Of a DNA stretch of 64,000 nt, positions 8,392 through 17,201 are shown piece after piece. A program made the translations under genes and the position numbers. The DNA is from Caldifarciminota bacterium (lineage in GTDB: Bacteria > Hydrothermota > UBA3073), in NCBI GenBank assembly GCA_030606335.1, contig JAUWGP010000001.1:91221-155220 (forward strand), read 5' to 3'. The notes under the pieces are model-generated. The model saw only the letters and a program-made list of their open reading frames with translations. It was not told where the DNA came from and did not search any database. Position 1 is the first letter of the stretch, and the number at the start of each line of letters is the position of its first letter.

Positions 8392-8844
8392 ATGTCAAAA
8401 TTACTATTAATCTTTGTATTAATGTCAGGATTATTAATTAGCAATGCATTGGCAGATATTAGTGGTTTAGGATTAGGTGTTATTTTAGGGGAACCTACAG
8501 GATTAAGTGCTAAGATATGGACAACCAAAAGCACAGCGTTTGATGGAGCAATTGCCTGGTCATTCTATAAAAATATTAACCTGCATATGCATGCAGATTT
8601 ACTTTTTCACAAATTCAGATACTTCAAGGGAAAAAGAGGAACCCTCCCATTTTATTTCGGTATTGGTGGGAGGATTAAACTTGAAGAAAAGAGTAGAATC
8701 GGGGCTCGTTTTCCTTTAGGCATAGAATACATATTTACTGAAGCACCTATGGATTTTTTCCTTGAATTTGTTCCCATTCTTGATCTAATGCCAGGTACAG
8801 ACTATAGATTTAATGGCGCCTTTGGTTTCAGATACTTCTTCTAA
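8392..8844 (+). CDS. small outer-membrane beta-barrel-like protein
   Basis: 150 residues with a signal peptide (MSKLLLIFVLMSGLLISNALA), then alternating amphipathic strands rich in aromatic residues and ending in FGFRYFF, a C-terminal aromatic as in outer-membrane barrels. The motif GVILGEPTGLSAKIW near the N-terminus is characteristic of a family of small uncharacterised barrel proteins in FCB and related bacteria. Shine-Dalgarno AGGAGG directly precedes the ATG. It lies 36 bases after the transglutaminase gene and may be co-transcribed with it. Role unknown, location probably the outer membrane. Confidence 0.7.
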   Translation: MSKLLLIFVLMSGLLISNALADISGLGLGVILGEPTGLSAKIWTTKSTAFDGAIAWSFYKNINLHMHADLLFHKFRYFKGKRGTLPFYFGIGGRIKLEEKSRIGARFPLGIEYIFTEAPMDFFLEFVPILDLMPGTDYRFNGAFGFRYFF

Positions 8845-9091
8845 ATCGGTCTCAACTATTTAATATTTTCAATGTCTCATCTTTTTCTAATACTGAGCTA
8901 TACGACTACCTCAAAAAGACAAAACAAAAAAATATACCAACAACTGGTTCAATGAGTGTAAGAAAGTTGCATGAGATAATAAAAGAAAAGAAAAAATCAT
9001 ATACTTTTTTGTAAATGAAGCCTTAAAAAGTTGTAACAATTTGGATATAACAATAGATATATATGAATGCCTGTTTGTTATAGGAGGGTAA
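8844..9091 (+). pseudogene. decayed 3' gene remnant, frameshifted
   Basis: Frame +3 is open from 8844 to TAA 9012 (NTELYDYLKKTKQKNIP, SMSVRKLHEIIKEKKKSYTF). A one-base shift at the T-run 9005-9010 continues it as FVNEALKSCNNLDITIDIYE up to a stop at 9089-9091, exactly over the Shine-Dalgarno sequence of the next gene. Composition looks coding, helical and possibly TPR-like, with no start. I read it as the tail of a lost upstream neighbour of the lipoprotein gene. Confidence 0.4.
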
Positions 9092-9093
9092 AG

Positions 9094-9444
9094 ATGATAA
9101 GACCTATTCATTATCTAATTCTTGGAATTGCAATTTGCAGTATGGTTATATTGGCTGGTTGCTACGACCTTGAGGGCACAGTATTTGAAAGAAAACCCGG
9201 TGGTGGTATTGGACAGAAAATCCCAGGGGTTGAAATTACATTTACCAGCGAAGACGGCAGTATCACCAAAACTATAACAACGGATAACACAGGCTCCTTC
9301 AATATTTCCTTGAGCACGGGTAGATATGTAGTTACAGCTACTCATCCAGATTACGAAGATTACACCAGTGCCCCTGATTATTTTGTAGTCACAGGTGACG
9401 GTAATCAAATTGGTAATCTCTTTATGAAGAGAAGGAGTCAATAA
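9094..9444 (+). CDS. small lipoprotein with carboxypeptidase-regulatory-like domain
   Basis: A 116-residue lipoprotein. The start is set at ATG 9094, directly after the Shine-Dalgarno sequence AGGAGGG at 9082-9088; an upstream in-frame ATG (9067) would lack one. The signal peptide ends in the lipobox ILAGC (about residue 25). The mature part has the pattern of a carboxypeptidase regulatory-like beta-sandwich: IPGVEITFTSEDGSITKTI, TDNTGSFNISLSTGRYVV, and ATHPDYEDYT. Such single-domain lipoproteins are usually periplasmic or surface beta-sandwiches without known activity. Confidence 0.75.
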   Translation: MIRPIHYLILGIAICSMVILAGCYDLEGTVFERKPGGGIGQKIPGVEITFTSEDGSITKTITTDNTGSFNISLSTGRYVVTATHPDYEDYTSAPDYFVVTGDGNQIGNLFMKRRSQ

Positions 9445-9474
9445 GGTAGTGCCAAATAGAATATGAAAGAATAT

Positions 9475-9665
9475 GACAAACCACAGTCCGTCTCAGACGG
9501 ATCACAGAGTAAATTTAATTCTCTGTGCTCTCTTCTATTGAACCCAAAGTTTGCCAGAGGTGAGCTACAAGCAAGAAAAACCCTGATAGCGAATTTGAGT
9601 ACACAGAGAAAAATAAATATTATCTCTCTGTGTTCTCTGTGGTTAGATTTTTTGACAATACTGTC
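9475..9665. repeat. 'accacag...ctctgtg' dispersed repeat
   Basis: Between the lipoprotein and the DUF885 peptidase gene the sequence holds atgacaaaccacagtccgtc, cacagagtaaatttaattc, tctctgtgttctctgtggtt and tgacaatactgtcaataa. Related units recur at 12060-12100, 46914-46980, 47110-47200 and 56018-56110. A 73-codon frame across it is not credible as a gene. Confidence 0.6.
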
Positions 9666-9685
9666 AATAATACCAGGAGGTTAAT

Positions 9686-11485
9686 ATGAAAGAGCAACTT
9701 CTTATTTATCTTGGTTTATCTTTTATGTTACTAAGTACAGTCTGGTCCTTTCCTCAAGGAGATGTCCCAGATAACATAGAAGAGTTGTTTGACCGATATA
9801 CCAGAGATATTATTGAGCTAAATCCCGAAATTGCTTCAGAAATAGGAATTACCGAAGAAATGGGTTTTACTGTTAAAAAAGATGAGCTAACAGATGTGTC
9901 GGAACAGGCTATAATGAGTGAATATAATTTATTCCGTACCTATAATTCCTGGCTTAAGACATACAACAAAGCAGAGATTACACTATCACAACAACTTGAT
10001 GCGGATATATTGTACTGGTACCATGATACTAAACTACAGGGAGAAAAATACAGGCATCACCAGTATATCATCAATCATTTGTTAGGTATACACAATGCTC
10101 TGACTTCGTTAATGACTGAGTATCATACAATCGAGACCTTTAAAGATGCAGAAGACTATATCAGCAGGTTGGGAAATTACAGCGATAAGTTTAAACAGCT
10201 TCTTGAGGGTCTGAAAATTCGTGAAGAAAAAGGCATTATCCCACCAATCTTTATTATTGAGAAAATGGACGAGGTTATGTCAGATTTCATCAGTGTAGAT
10301 GAAAAGGAAAACCTATTATATACATCATTCAGAGATAGAGTAAAAAAACTGCAAAATATAGACGAAAAAACAAAAGAGAGGTTGTATCAAAGTGTTGAGG
10401 ATAATATAAAAAATTGTGTGTATCCCTCATATAGGGATTTTATTGCACACCTGAAAAAATTACAACAAAAAGCAACTTATGATGCAGGTGTATGGAAATT
10501 GCCAGATGGGGATAAATATTATGAATATTGTCTGCGCTATCATACAACAACTACCTTATCACCAGAAGAGATCCATCAAATAGGTATAAAAGAGGTTGAG
10601 CGCATTCAGAAGGAAATGAAAGAACTCCTTGCATCTTTAGGATTTACAGAAGGTCAAACATTTGGTGAAATTCAGAGTAAATATTGGACAGCAATGTATA
10701 GTAAATACGATGAGCGGTTCCAATACCCCGAGTCAGAAGAAGGAAGAAAACAAGCGCTGCGAGATTACCAGGCAATTATTTATGATGTTGAGAAGAAGTT
10801 GCCACAACTTTTTCCGCTAATACCCAAAGCACCTGTCATCGTAATGCGTGTCCCAGATTTTCAAGAGAGTACATTAGGTACCTTTTATCAACCCCCTCCT
10901 CTCGATGGTTCAAGGGAAGGTATCTTTTATGCAAACTTATCTCGCCTCCCGTTTAAACCAGGGATGAAGACTTTGACATACCATGAGTCAATTCCCGGAC
11001 ATCATTTTCAATTCGCTATTGAAAGGGAAGCTCCCAACTATAGAATATTTAGAAGCATATTCTTTTTTACCGCCTATGCTGAAGGTTGGGCTTTATATGC
11101 AGAAAAACTCGCCAAGGAACAAGGATGGTATGAAGATGTATACACTAAATTAGGTTATCTGAACTCAGAACTTTTTAGAGCAGTTCGCCTGGTAGTTGAT
11201 ACAGGGATTCACTACAAACGATGGTCCCGTGACCGGACTTATAATTATATGGTTGATAATCTGGGATGGGGTTCCTACAGACAGATTAATAGGTATTGTG
11301 TATGGCCTGGACAGGCATGTGCATATAAAATAGGAGAGCTAAAAATGCTGGAATTGAGAGAGCGAGCAAAAACGAAGTTAGGAGATAGGTTTGATATAAA
11401 AGAGTTTCATCGTGTAATACTACAACATGGTTCTGCTCCACTTGAGATTTTAGAAAGAATAGTGGATGAGTGGATAGAGAGTTGA
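9686..11485 (+). CDS. DUF885-family exported metallopeptidase-like protein
   Basis: 599 residues, the usual length for DUF885 proteins, with a signal peptide (MKEQLLIYLGLSFMLLSTVWS). The family's hallmark motif is present near residues 432-440 as YHESIPGHHFQ, a zinc-binding HESxPGHHxQ pattern, followed by YAEGWALYAEKLAKE (second glutamate site). These proteins are predicted zinc-dependent peptidases of the cell envelope; the substrate is not known. ATG 9686 follows a good Shine-Dalgarno sequence (CCAGGAGG). No sorting tail. The downstream 630 bases contain only repeats. Confidence 0.85.
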   Translation: MKEQLLIYLGLSFMLLSTVWSFPQGDVPDNIEELFDRYTRDIIELNPEIASEIGITEEMGFTVKKDELTDVSEQAIMSEYNLFRTYNSWLKTYNKAEITLSQQLDADILYWYHDTKLQGEKYRHHQYIINHLLGIHNALTSLMTEYHTIETFKDAEDYISRLGNYSDKFKQLLEGLKIREEKGIIPPIFIIEKMDEVMSDFISVDEKENLLYTSFRDRVKKLQNIDEKTKERLYQSVEDNIKNCVYPSYRDFIAHLKKLQQKATYDAGVWKLPDGDKYYEYCLRYHTTTTLSPEEIHQIGIKEVERIQKEMKELLASLGFTEGQTFGEIQSKYWTAMYSKYDERFQYPESEEGRKQALRDYQAIIYDVEKKLPQLFPLIPKAPVIVMRVPDFQESTLGTFYQPPPLDGSREGIFYANLSRLPFKPGMKTLTYHESIPGHHFQFAIEREAPNYRIFRSIFFFTAYAEGWALYAEKLAKEQGWYEDVYTKLGYLNSELFRAVRLVVDTGIHYKRWSRDRTYNYMVDNLGWGSYRQINRYCVWPGQACAYKIGELKMLELRERAKTKLGDRFDIKEFHRVILQHGSAPLEILERIVDEWIES

Positions 11486-12118
11486 TACTGTGAAAAATAA
11501 TATTAAAGCGATAAGGTAGGGGTTCGATTTATCGAACCCAAAAGGTAAAGCGAAAATGTAGGGGTTCGATTTATCGAACCTGTAAAAGAAACGGGTCGGA
11601 TACCCATCTGCCGTCGGACAGGAATCCGACCCCTACATTTGATACTGTGGAAAATAATATTAAATAATATGACAAACCACAGAGGTCACATAGGGGAGAA
11701 GAGAGATGAGTGAAGAGCGTAGGGCATAGGACGAGAAACGGAGAAACGGGGAAAAGGGAAGAGTGTAGAGCGTATTGAGTAAGGCGTAGGGCGTATGTAG
11801 TAAGACATCAGACCACAGACTATGGAAAAAGTGAAAAGGATAAAGGACTATTTGCTATTTATTATTGAGGAACACAAACTGGAAAGCAATCGTAAATCGA
11901 CAATGGAAAATAGGAAAGAGTAGGGCAAGGCTTCAGCCTTGCAAGAAGAGAAATGGTAGGAGTCCGTCGTTTGACGGGCGATAATTTAATCGGGGTTAGG
12001 AAACCCCTCCTACTGTAAAGGAAAGGTAGGAGACCGTCGTTTGACGGACGAAACGGGTTGTAGTGCAGGTCTGTGGTTAGATTTTTGACAATACCGAATA
12101 TTATATCAGGAGGGTGAT
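11486..12118. repeat. intergenic block built from dispersed repeats
   Basis: About 630 bases with no credible gene. In order: two copies of taggggttcgatttatcgaa (11516 and 11558 region), a gtcggatac/gtatccgac-like unit, an accacag unit, chains of gtagggcgta/gagcgta, gtagggcaaggcttcagcct (11927-11946), two copies of gtaggag(t/a)ccgtcgtttgac (11956 and 12027 region), and gtggttagatttttgacaat before the next gene. Several distinct families lie side by side, so this is a landing place for small repeats. Confidence 0.7.
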
Positions 12119-12125
12119 ATGAAAT
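12108..12125 (+). other. Shine-Dalgarno and ATG out of frame with the gene they precede
   Basis: TCAGGAGGGTGAT followed by ATG 12119 is the strongest start signal here, but it reads ATG-AAA-TAA. The reading frame of the VIT-vWA protein begins one base later (12123: NKVIITFATLMICSLSLQA), a classic signal peptide hydrophobic core. Removing one A, or adding two, joins ATG to it. Either a real frameshift or a sequence error in the A-run. Confidence 0.6.
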
Positions 12126-12149
12126 AAGGTAATAATTACTTTTGCAACA

Positions 12150-14198
12150 TTGATGATATGTTCCTTATCATTACAGGCTGATGGGGTAATTATTCCCATA
12201 CCTCCACCCCATATACCTCCCACTGCTAAGATGTATATGGAATTGAAAAACCACTATGTACAGATTGACATTGTAAACCACCTGTGTAGGGTAGAGGTTG
12301 AGGAGACATTCTATAACCCTTATGACTTTCAGATGGAAGGTGAGTACATATTTCCTTTACCCAAGGGTGCGATGCCATCAAAGTTTGCACTGGTAATAAA
12401 TGGAAAAGAAATAGAAGGACAGGTTTTGGAGAAAGATGAGGCGCGAAAAATATATGAAGATATTGTAAGAAGAATGCTTGACCCTGCGTTACTTGAATAT
12501 TACAAAGAAAATCTTTTCAGGGCTAAGGTCTTCCCTATACTTCCCAAAGAGGATAAAAAGATAATCTTCAGGTATGAATATGAGCTCCCTCGAAAGGGTG
12601 AATTTTACGAGGTGTTCTATCCCTTCAAGATAGAGGGGTTATCACCGACTCCAATAAAAAATGTCGTGATAAGTTTTGATATAAAAGATGAAAATCACAT
12701 AAAACAGGTATTCTCACCAACTCATAAAATAGATTTCTCAAAGGAAGAAAAAGAGGTGAAGGGTGCATACGAAGCAACTGATGTGAAACCTCAAAAGGAT
12801 TTTATTCTATATTATTCCTCGTCTCAAGAAGATTTTACCCTTTCACTTCTAACATATAAGAGTGAAGATGAGGAAGGATTCTTTCTACTTGGGTTAAGCA
12901 CACCCTCAAAAGCTCCTGAAAAAGAGGTATTACCAAAAGATGTTGTTTTTGTGCTTGATGTCTCAGGCTCGATGTCCGGGGAAAAAATTAAACAGGCAAA
13001 GGAAGGGCTAAAGTTTTTTGTCGAACATCTAAATTCAACTGATAACTTTAACATTGTTGCATTTTCTTCAGACGTTAATCCATTCAAAAAAGAGCTCGCT
13101 CCTGCAAGAGAGGAAAATATAACAGAAGCAAAAGACTTTATTATAAGTCTTGAAGCAACAGGTGGCACGAATATAGACGACGCATTAGGACAGGGACTCC
13201 TCATGCTGAAAGAAAGTGATAGACCTGCTTATCTTATTTTTCTCACGGACGGACTGCCAACAGTGGGTGTTACTTCGGATGAGAATATTATTGATAATGT
13301 TAAAGAAAGTCATACTACTCAGAGAATCTTCAGTTTTGGTGTGGGTTATGATGTGAATACTCTCTTATTGGATGGAATTGCAAAAGAGGCAAAAGGATTA
13401 AGCGAGTATATCGAGCCCGGTGAAGACTTAGAGATTGCAATTTCATCCTTTTATAGTAAGATTATGTATCCAGCCCTTGAAAATCCTAAGGTAGAATTTG
13501 AAAATATAAATACCTATAAGCTACATCCCTCAGAAATAGGGGACCTATTCTATGGTCAGGATATCATTATTGCAGGGAGATATAAAGAGGCAGCAGAGGC
13601 ACAGGTAATTTTGAAAGGGAAAAAGAAAGATATTGACCTTGTAATAGAAAAGTGTTTTGAATTCCCAAGAAAAAACGAAGAGTTCGATTTCATCCCTATA
13701 ATCTGGGCAAGAAAACGAATCGCATTCTTACTCACAGAGATAAGGCTTCATGGGGAAAATAAGGAAGTAGTAGATGAGATTGTCGAGCTTGGTAAAAGGT
13801 ATGGGATTGTTACACCATATACCTCTTATCTTGTAACAGAAGAAGAAAGAGCTAATATAACACTTGGAGTAAATGAAGATGCCCTTAGATTTACAAGTGG
13901 TGAAGGCGCTGTTCAAATTGCAAAAAAACTCGGAGATATGGAACACAGCGTAATTGCAGAGGCTCCTCGAGTGGAGTCTATTAAGCAGATAGGACTGAAA
14001 ACCTTCTATCTAAAGGAAGATATTTATATTGATAATGAATACACCGAGGAGATGGAAATAAAAGAGGTAAAGTTTAGTTCACCTGAATATTTTGAGATTT
14101 TGAAAAAGTATCCTGAGTATGCCAAATACTTTGCAGTAGGAGAGAGGGTAATAGTTGTCATAAACGGAACTGCCTATAAAGTTGTTGCGGGAAACTAA
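12150..14198 (+). CDS. VIT and von Willebrand A domain protein
   Basis: About 682 residues from TTG 12150 (ATG 12153 is next). A VIT domain occupies roughly residues 20-140 (VEETFYNPYDFQMEGEYIFP, GKEIEGQVLEKDEARKIYED), as in inter-alpha-trypsin inhibitor heavy chains. A vWA domain spans about 262-440 with an intact metal-ion site: DVSGSMSG near 269, TGGTNIDDAL, and LTDGLPTVG. The C-terminal 250 residues have no recognised motif. The protein is probably exported and binds partners through the metal site. The natural signal peptide lies upstream of 12150 in the same frame and is separated from its start codon by a frameshift (see 12108-12125), so export may be lost or the base call may be wrong. 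Confidence 0.82.
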   Translation: MMICSLSLQADGVIIPIPPPHIPPTAKMYMELKNHYVQIDIVNHLCRVEVEETFYNPYDFQMEGEYIFPLPKGAMPSKFALVINGKEIEGQVLEKDEARKIYEDIVRRMLDPALLEYYKENLFRAKVFPILPKEDKKIIFRYEYELPRKGEFYEVFYPFKIEGLSPTPIKNVVISFDIKDENHIKQVFSPTHKIDFSKEEKEVKGAYEATDVKPQKDFILYYSSSQEDFTLSLLTYKSEDEEGFFLLGLSTPSKAPEKEVLPKDVVFVLDVSGSMSGEKIKQAKEGLKFFVEHLNSTDNFNIVAFSSDVNPFKKELAPAREENITEAKDFIISLEATGGTNIDDALGQGLLMLKESDRPAYLIFLTDGLPTVGVTSDENIIDNVKESHTTQRIFSFGVGYDVNTLLLDGIAKEAKGLSEYIEPGEDLEIAISSFYSKIMYPALENPKVEFENINTYKLHPSEIGDLFYGQDIIIAGRYKEAAEAQVILKGKKKDIDLVIEKCFEFPRKNEEFDFIPIIWARKRIAFLLTEIRLHGENKEVVDEIVELGKRYGIVTPYTSYLVTEEERANITLGVNEDALRFTSGEGAVQIAKKLGDMEHSVIAEAPRVESIKQIGLKTFYLKEDIYIDNEYTEEMEIKEVKFSSPEYFEILKKYPEYAKYFAVGERVIVVINGTAYKVVAGN

Positions 14199-14304
14199 GA
14201 ATATGTTAATCGTGGGAGAGAAATCCCCCAACAGATAATAATAGATGAAAGAAAAAGAGATTAGGAATTAAACATTTCCCGTTAACCCTAAAAAGGAGTT
14301 TATT

Positions 14305-15960
14305 ATGAAGATGCTAACCGCATGTATAATAGTCCTGGTTGTTATGGGAATTTCAAATATTACTCAGGCTAAGACCCTTGAGGAATATATTACTGAGGCA
14401 GAAGATTATCAGAAGTCCGGCAATCTTGAGCAGGCATTAATATTAATGGAGGAAGCAGTAGAAAAATACCCGGATAGTTCAAATGCTTATGTATATTCAG
14501 GACTATATGCAGGTATGCAGGCAGGACAGTCACAGGACTATATGGAGGCAGGTAGATTAATTGAAAAATCTTTTACACTGTTCGATAGGGCAGTAGCACT
14601 CGATTCCCTTAATCCATTTGCACACTTCTATCGAGGTCTTATGGGTGTGAATGTGCCGGAATTTCTCGGTAAATTAGAGGGTGGAATTTACAACCTTGAA
14701 TTTTTAATCAGGATAAACGAAGACTCTCCAGAAAAGGTTTCAGATGATATCATCATAAGTGCCTATGACCTGCTGGGTATGGGTTATAAGAAAAAGGGTG
14801 AAAAAGAAAATGCAAAACTTGCATGGGAGAAGGTGCTCGAGCTTGCCCCGGGAACAGAACTTGCAGAGAGTGCTGAGGAAAACATCAATAGACTCTTCCC
14901 TGAAGCTACAAAGGAGTCTCAATCAACTGAGGAGAAGAAAATCGAAGGACCTACAATCACCATGCTAAAGGAAAAAATTGAAAAAGAACCAGATAATCCA
15001 TCCCTGCTTTTAGATTTAGGTAAAGCCTATATAAATGTTGAGAATTATAAAAAGGCTGAAGAAGCACTAAAGAAGTCAATAAGTATCGATTCATCAAATG
15101 TTGAAACCTATAAGTATCTTGCATTTGCTCTGGGGGGAATAGCAGGGAAAGGATATGATGAGAGAATCTATGATAATACCAACTTTCTCGCAAACATTGC
15201 ATTTGGTGTTATGCAAACCTTGGATAGAGCTTTTCTCCTTGCCCCCGATGATATTGAGTTAAGGCTTTTAAGAGGGATAGTTGGTGTACAAATGCCTTTC
15301 TTTGTAGGAAAGCTTGAACAGGGAATTGATGATTTAAATATTGTTATAGAGAGTGATGTTCACGACTCTACTAAGGCTGAAGCCTTATACTGGCTTGGTG
15401 CAGCGTACCAGAAAAAGGCTATGACCTACTGGATCGATGTAGTATCAAGATATTCAGACTCCAGGGCTGCACAGTTAGTATTTGATGGGATATGCCCTTC
15501 AGTAAAGCATGTAGACTTGTTAAACTATCAAACTCCCTTTTTAGTTATTGACTTTGTATTAGGATTTCGGGATGAACTGGCACCACAAACTGGGGTATGG
15601 ATTGAAGACGAGAAAAACAACTTTATTAAGACAATATATGTCTCTGGATTTAGTGGTTTTGCCAAAGAAAAACAGATTAATCTTCCCCAGTGGTCAAGCT
15701 CCTCTGAATTCGCTGATGTTGATGCAGTTACAGAAGCAAGTATAGATTTAGGACATCATATATATGTCTGGGATTTTAAGGATAATTCAGGAAAAGAAGT
15801 AAAACAAGGCAATTATATAATAAAAGTAGAGGTTTCCTACTGGCCAAGTATGAAATATCAGTCAGTCTCTGCTCCTATAAAATTAGGAAAGAAAGAAGAA
15901 CGAACAGTAGTTGAAGAGGGTAATTTAATTCCATATTTAGAGGTTAAATATTTTCCTTAA
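14305..15960 (+). CDS. exported TPR protein with C-terminal DUF2271/FlgD-like domain
   Basis: 551 residues with a signal peptide (about 1-22) and strong Shine-Dalgarno AAGGAG. Two related TPR halves are visible: residues 28-200 and 225-400, each with the odd element GKLExGIxxLxxxI (EFLGKLEGGIYNLEFLI and FFVGKLEQGIDDLNIVI), indicating internal duplication. A charged Glu/Lys linker (190-220) separates them. From about 415 a beta domain like DUF2271/FlgD appears (GVWIEDEKNNFIKTIYVSGF, HIYVWDFKDNSGKEVKQGNY). Probably a periplasmic scaffold. It follows the VIT-vWA gene by 106 bases and could be co-transcribed with it. Confidence 0.75.
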   Translation: MKMLTACIIVLVVMGISNITQAKTLEEYITEAEDYQKSGNLEQALILMEEAVEKYPDSSNAYVYSGLYAGMQAGQSQDYMEAGRLIEKSFTLFDRAVALDSLNPFAHFYRGLMGVNVPEFLGKLEGGIYNLEFLIRINEDSPEKVSDDIIISAYDLLGMGYKKKGEKENAKLAWEKVLELAPGTELAESAEENINRLFPEATKESQSTEEKKIEGPTITMLKEKIEKEPDNPSLLLDLGKAYINVENYKKAEEALKKSISIDSSNVETYKYLAFALGGIAGKGYDERIYDNTNFLANIAFGVMQTLDRAFLLAPDDIELRLLRGIVGVQMPFFVGKLEQGIDDLNIVIESDVHDSTKAEALYWLGAAYQKKAMTYWIDVVSRYSDSRAAQLVFDGICPSVKHVDLLNYQTPFLVIDFVLGFRDELAPQTGVWIEDEKNNFIKTIYVSGFSGFAKEKQINLPQWSSSSEFADVDAVTEASIDLGHHIYVWDFKDNSGKEVKQGNYIIKVEVSYWPSMKYQSVSAPIKLGKKEERTVVEEGNLIPYLEVKYFP

Positions 15961-15961
15961 G

Positions 15962-16000
15962 GGAAATCGGGGTCAGGCTAAAAGATAAGAGATAGAATAA
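15962..16000 (-). repeat. truncated end of the RAYT-derived 172-bp element
   Basis: ggaaatcggggtcaggctaa continuing to gatagaata matches the outer end of the elements at 16955, 20228 and 32159 and then stops. It abuts the 261-bp element of a different family seven bases further on. Confidence 0.75.
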
Positions 16001-16007
16001 CGAAATT

Positions 16008-16268
16008 GGGGTCAGGTCTTTAGTTTTAAGTTTACTTGACTTCTTCTAAAAGATATATTATATTGATACTATAATGAGAGTGTTAATAAGTAATATACTG
16101 GATGGGTATACCACGTTACCTCTCAGACTATAGCGAAATTCTTTAACTCGGGTTAAATCAACGTCCCAATTATTGTTAAATATTTTCAAATTCAGATAGT
16201 AAAAACCAACGCCTTAAGAAAATAGTTTATAAGGGTACTTGAAAACTTAAAACTAAAGACCTGACCCC
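16008..16268. mobile_element. 261-bp inverted-repeat element (GGGGTCAGGTCTTTAG family), copy 1
   Basis: The ends are GGGGTCAGGTCTTTAGTTTT and its complement at 16249-16268, extending to about 26 bases of terminal inverted repeat (AAGTTT / AAACTT). A second copy, about 94% alike by eye and in opposite orientation, runs off the window at 63801-64000. Inside are TTGACT (16034 region) with TATATT/TATAAT downstream, a 19-codon frame starting ATG 16075, and the palindrome TTTAACTCGGGTTAAA. It looks like a non-autonomous miniature element; no transposase is present. Confidence 0.8.
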
Positions 16269-16379
16269 ATGATCCCTTTTTCAATTCTCAGCATATGGCT
16301 CGGGGTTATGAGATAGAGAGATTTTACACCTTGTTATCTTATGTGTTATGTGAATATCTGACTCCGCATGCATACTTTC

Positions 16380-16838
16380 TTATTTGACTAATAGTAGTGC
16401 TATAATAGTACCATAAAAAACTATATAAACTATACCCTCCACAATAGATCCAAGAAATACTTTATTTCCAATCATCCCCAAAAATATAGCTACAAATAAC
16501 CCAAGGGTACAACCCAAAAGGCACCTTACAACAGCCACTTTCTTAAACAAGTTTACTTTTCTTAATATTCCAATTGTACAAATAATATCTAATATTGAAA
16601 AGAATAACAATCCTACTATAACAGTATAGCGCCACCAAACTGGTATTTCTGGCATTCTCGTTGCAAGCAACATTCCAATAATAGAAGAATTAAATCTGAA
16701 GCACATAGCATCTAATATAGCTGTAAAATTGAATAAATCGGCTATCGAAATTAAAAGAAAAAAACCTGCACTTACGGAGAGTAAAGCTATTACAACTATG
16801 ATGCGACTATAGCTCCCATAGATTGGTGTTTTTTTCAT
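16380..16838 (-). CDS. small four-helix membrane protein
   Basis: 152 residues on the minus strand with four hydrophobic segments (about residues 12-33, 60-85, 95-115 and 125-150), for example IIVVIALLSVSAGFFLLISI. It begins at ATG 16838 with AGAGGG upstream, and that ATG overlaps the stop codon of a truncated gene remnant (ATGA). I do not recognise the family. The promoter in the element at 16955-17125 points at it from about 230 bases upstream. Confidence 0.6.
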   Translation of the reverse strand: MKKTPIYGSYSRIIVVIALLSVSAGFFLLISIADLFNFTAILDAMCFRFNSSIIGMLLATRMPEIPVWWRYTVIVGLLFFSILDIICTIGILRKVNLFKKVAVVRCLLGCTLGLFVAIFLGMIGNKVFLGSIVEGIVYIVFYGTIIALLLVK

Positions 16839-16954
16839 CTTACCCTCTCTTCTTCATCAATCCATCTTTGTATAATCTGTGCTCGGTATTTTAAATCGTT
16901 TACAAATCTTTCGTGTTCTACATTAGCATCATTTATAGGAAATCGGTAGAAATC
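16835..16954 (-). pseudogene. 3' remnant of a gene cut off at a mobile element
   Basis: Read on the minus strand from 16954, the frame gives INDANVEHERFVNDLKYRAQ then IIQRWIDEEERVR and stops at TGA 16835-16837, overlapping the start of the membrane protein gene (ATGA, translational coupling). It looks coding, but upstream the frame runs straight into the GGGGTCAGG end of the 172-bp element and hits a stop there. The 5' part of the gene is absent. Confidence 0.55.
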
Positions 16955-17125
16955 GGGGTCAGGCTAAAAGATAAGAGATAGAATATAGACTCTCTACTAT
17001 TACTAAAAAATATCACATGATAAAAAGCTCCTTCATTTTCAATCCACATCTTCCTGGTCATTTCTTCATTTTACCATAACTTTCCGTCCATGTCAAGTAA
17101 TATTTCTTATCTCTTAGCCTGACCT
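16955..17125 (-). mobile_element. 172-bp RAYT-derived element, copy 1
   Basis: Inverted ends GGGGTCAGGCTAAAAGATAAG and TTATCTCTTAGCCTGACC. On the minus strand it carries a promoter, then ATG with MTRKMWIENEGAFYHVIFF, which matches the N-terminus of REP-associated tyrosine (Y1/IS200-like) transposases, then runs directly into the other end. So it is an internally deleted, non-autonomous derivative that keeps the transposase promoter and first roughly 25 codons. Confidence 0.8.
17068..17096 (-). promoter_or_regulatory. promoter inside element copy 1
   Basis: On the minus strand TTGACA (17091-17096) and TAAAAT (17068-17073) with a 17-base spacer. It is directed at the gene remnant and membrane protein gene at 16380-16838. 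Confidence 0.7.
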
Positions 17126-17133
17126 CCAATATT

Positions 17134-17177
17134 TAACTTATGTAATTTCAAGGGATTATGGAGAGTTGACACCAATT
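17134..17177. repeat. right half of a GGTGTCAG-family element
   Basis: aacttatgtaatttcaaggg through gacaccaatt matches the right half of the complete elements at 19325, 29914 and 31256. The left half is missing here; a lone left half occurs at 17854-17918, on the other side of the next gene. Confidence 0.75.
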
Positions 17178-17201
17178 TTCCCCTCTCAACTAAATGTTTT
17201 T

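Noticed and set aside
9463..9684. 73-codon reading frame before the DUF885 gene
   Set aside because: Runs across accacag-type repeats; no Shine-Dalgarno sequence and no coding-like composition.
11510..11640. Possible CRISPR array from repeated ggggttcgatttatcgaacc units
   Set aside because: Only two direct copies with short, irregular spacing and no cas genes; they are dispersed repeats.
16075..16134. 19-codon frame MRVLISNILDGYTTLPLRL inside the 261-bp element
   Set aside because: Short, no ribosome site, and stops early. It may be a relic of a transposase or passenger gene, but this cannot be supported.
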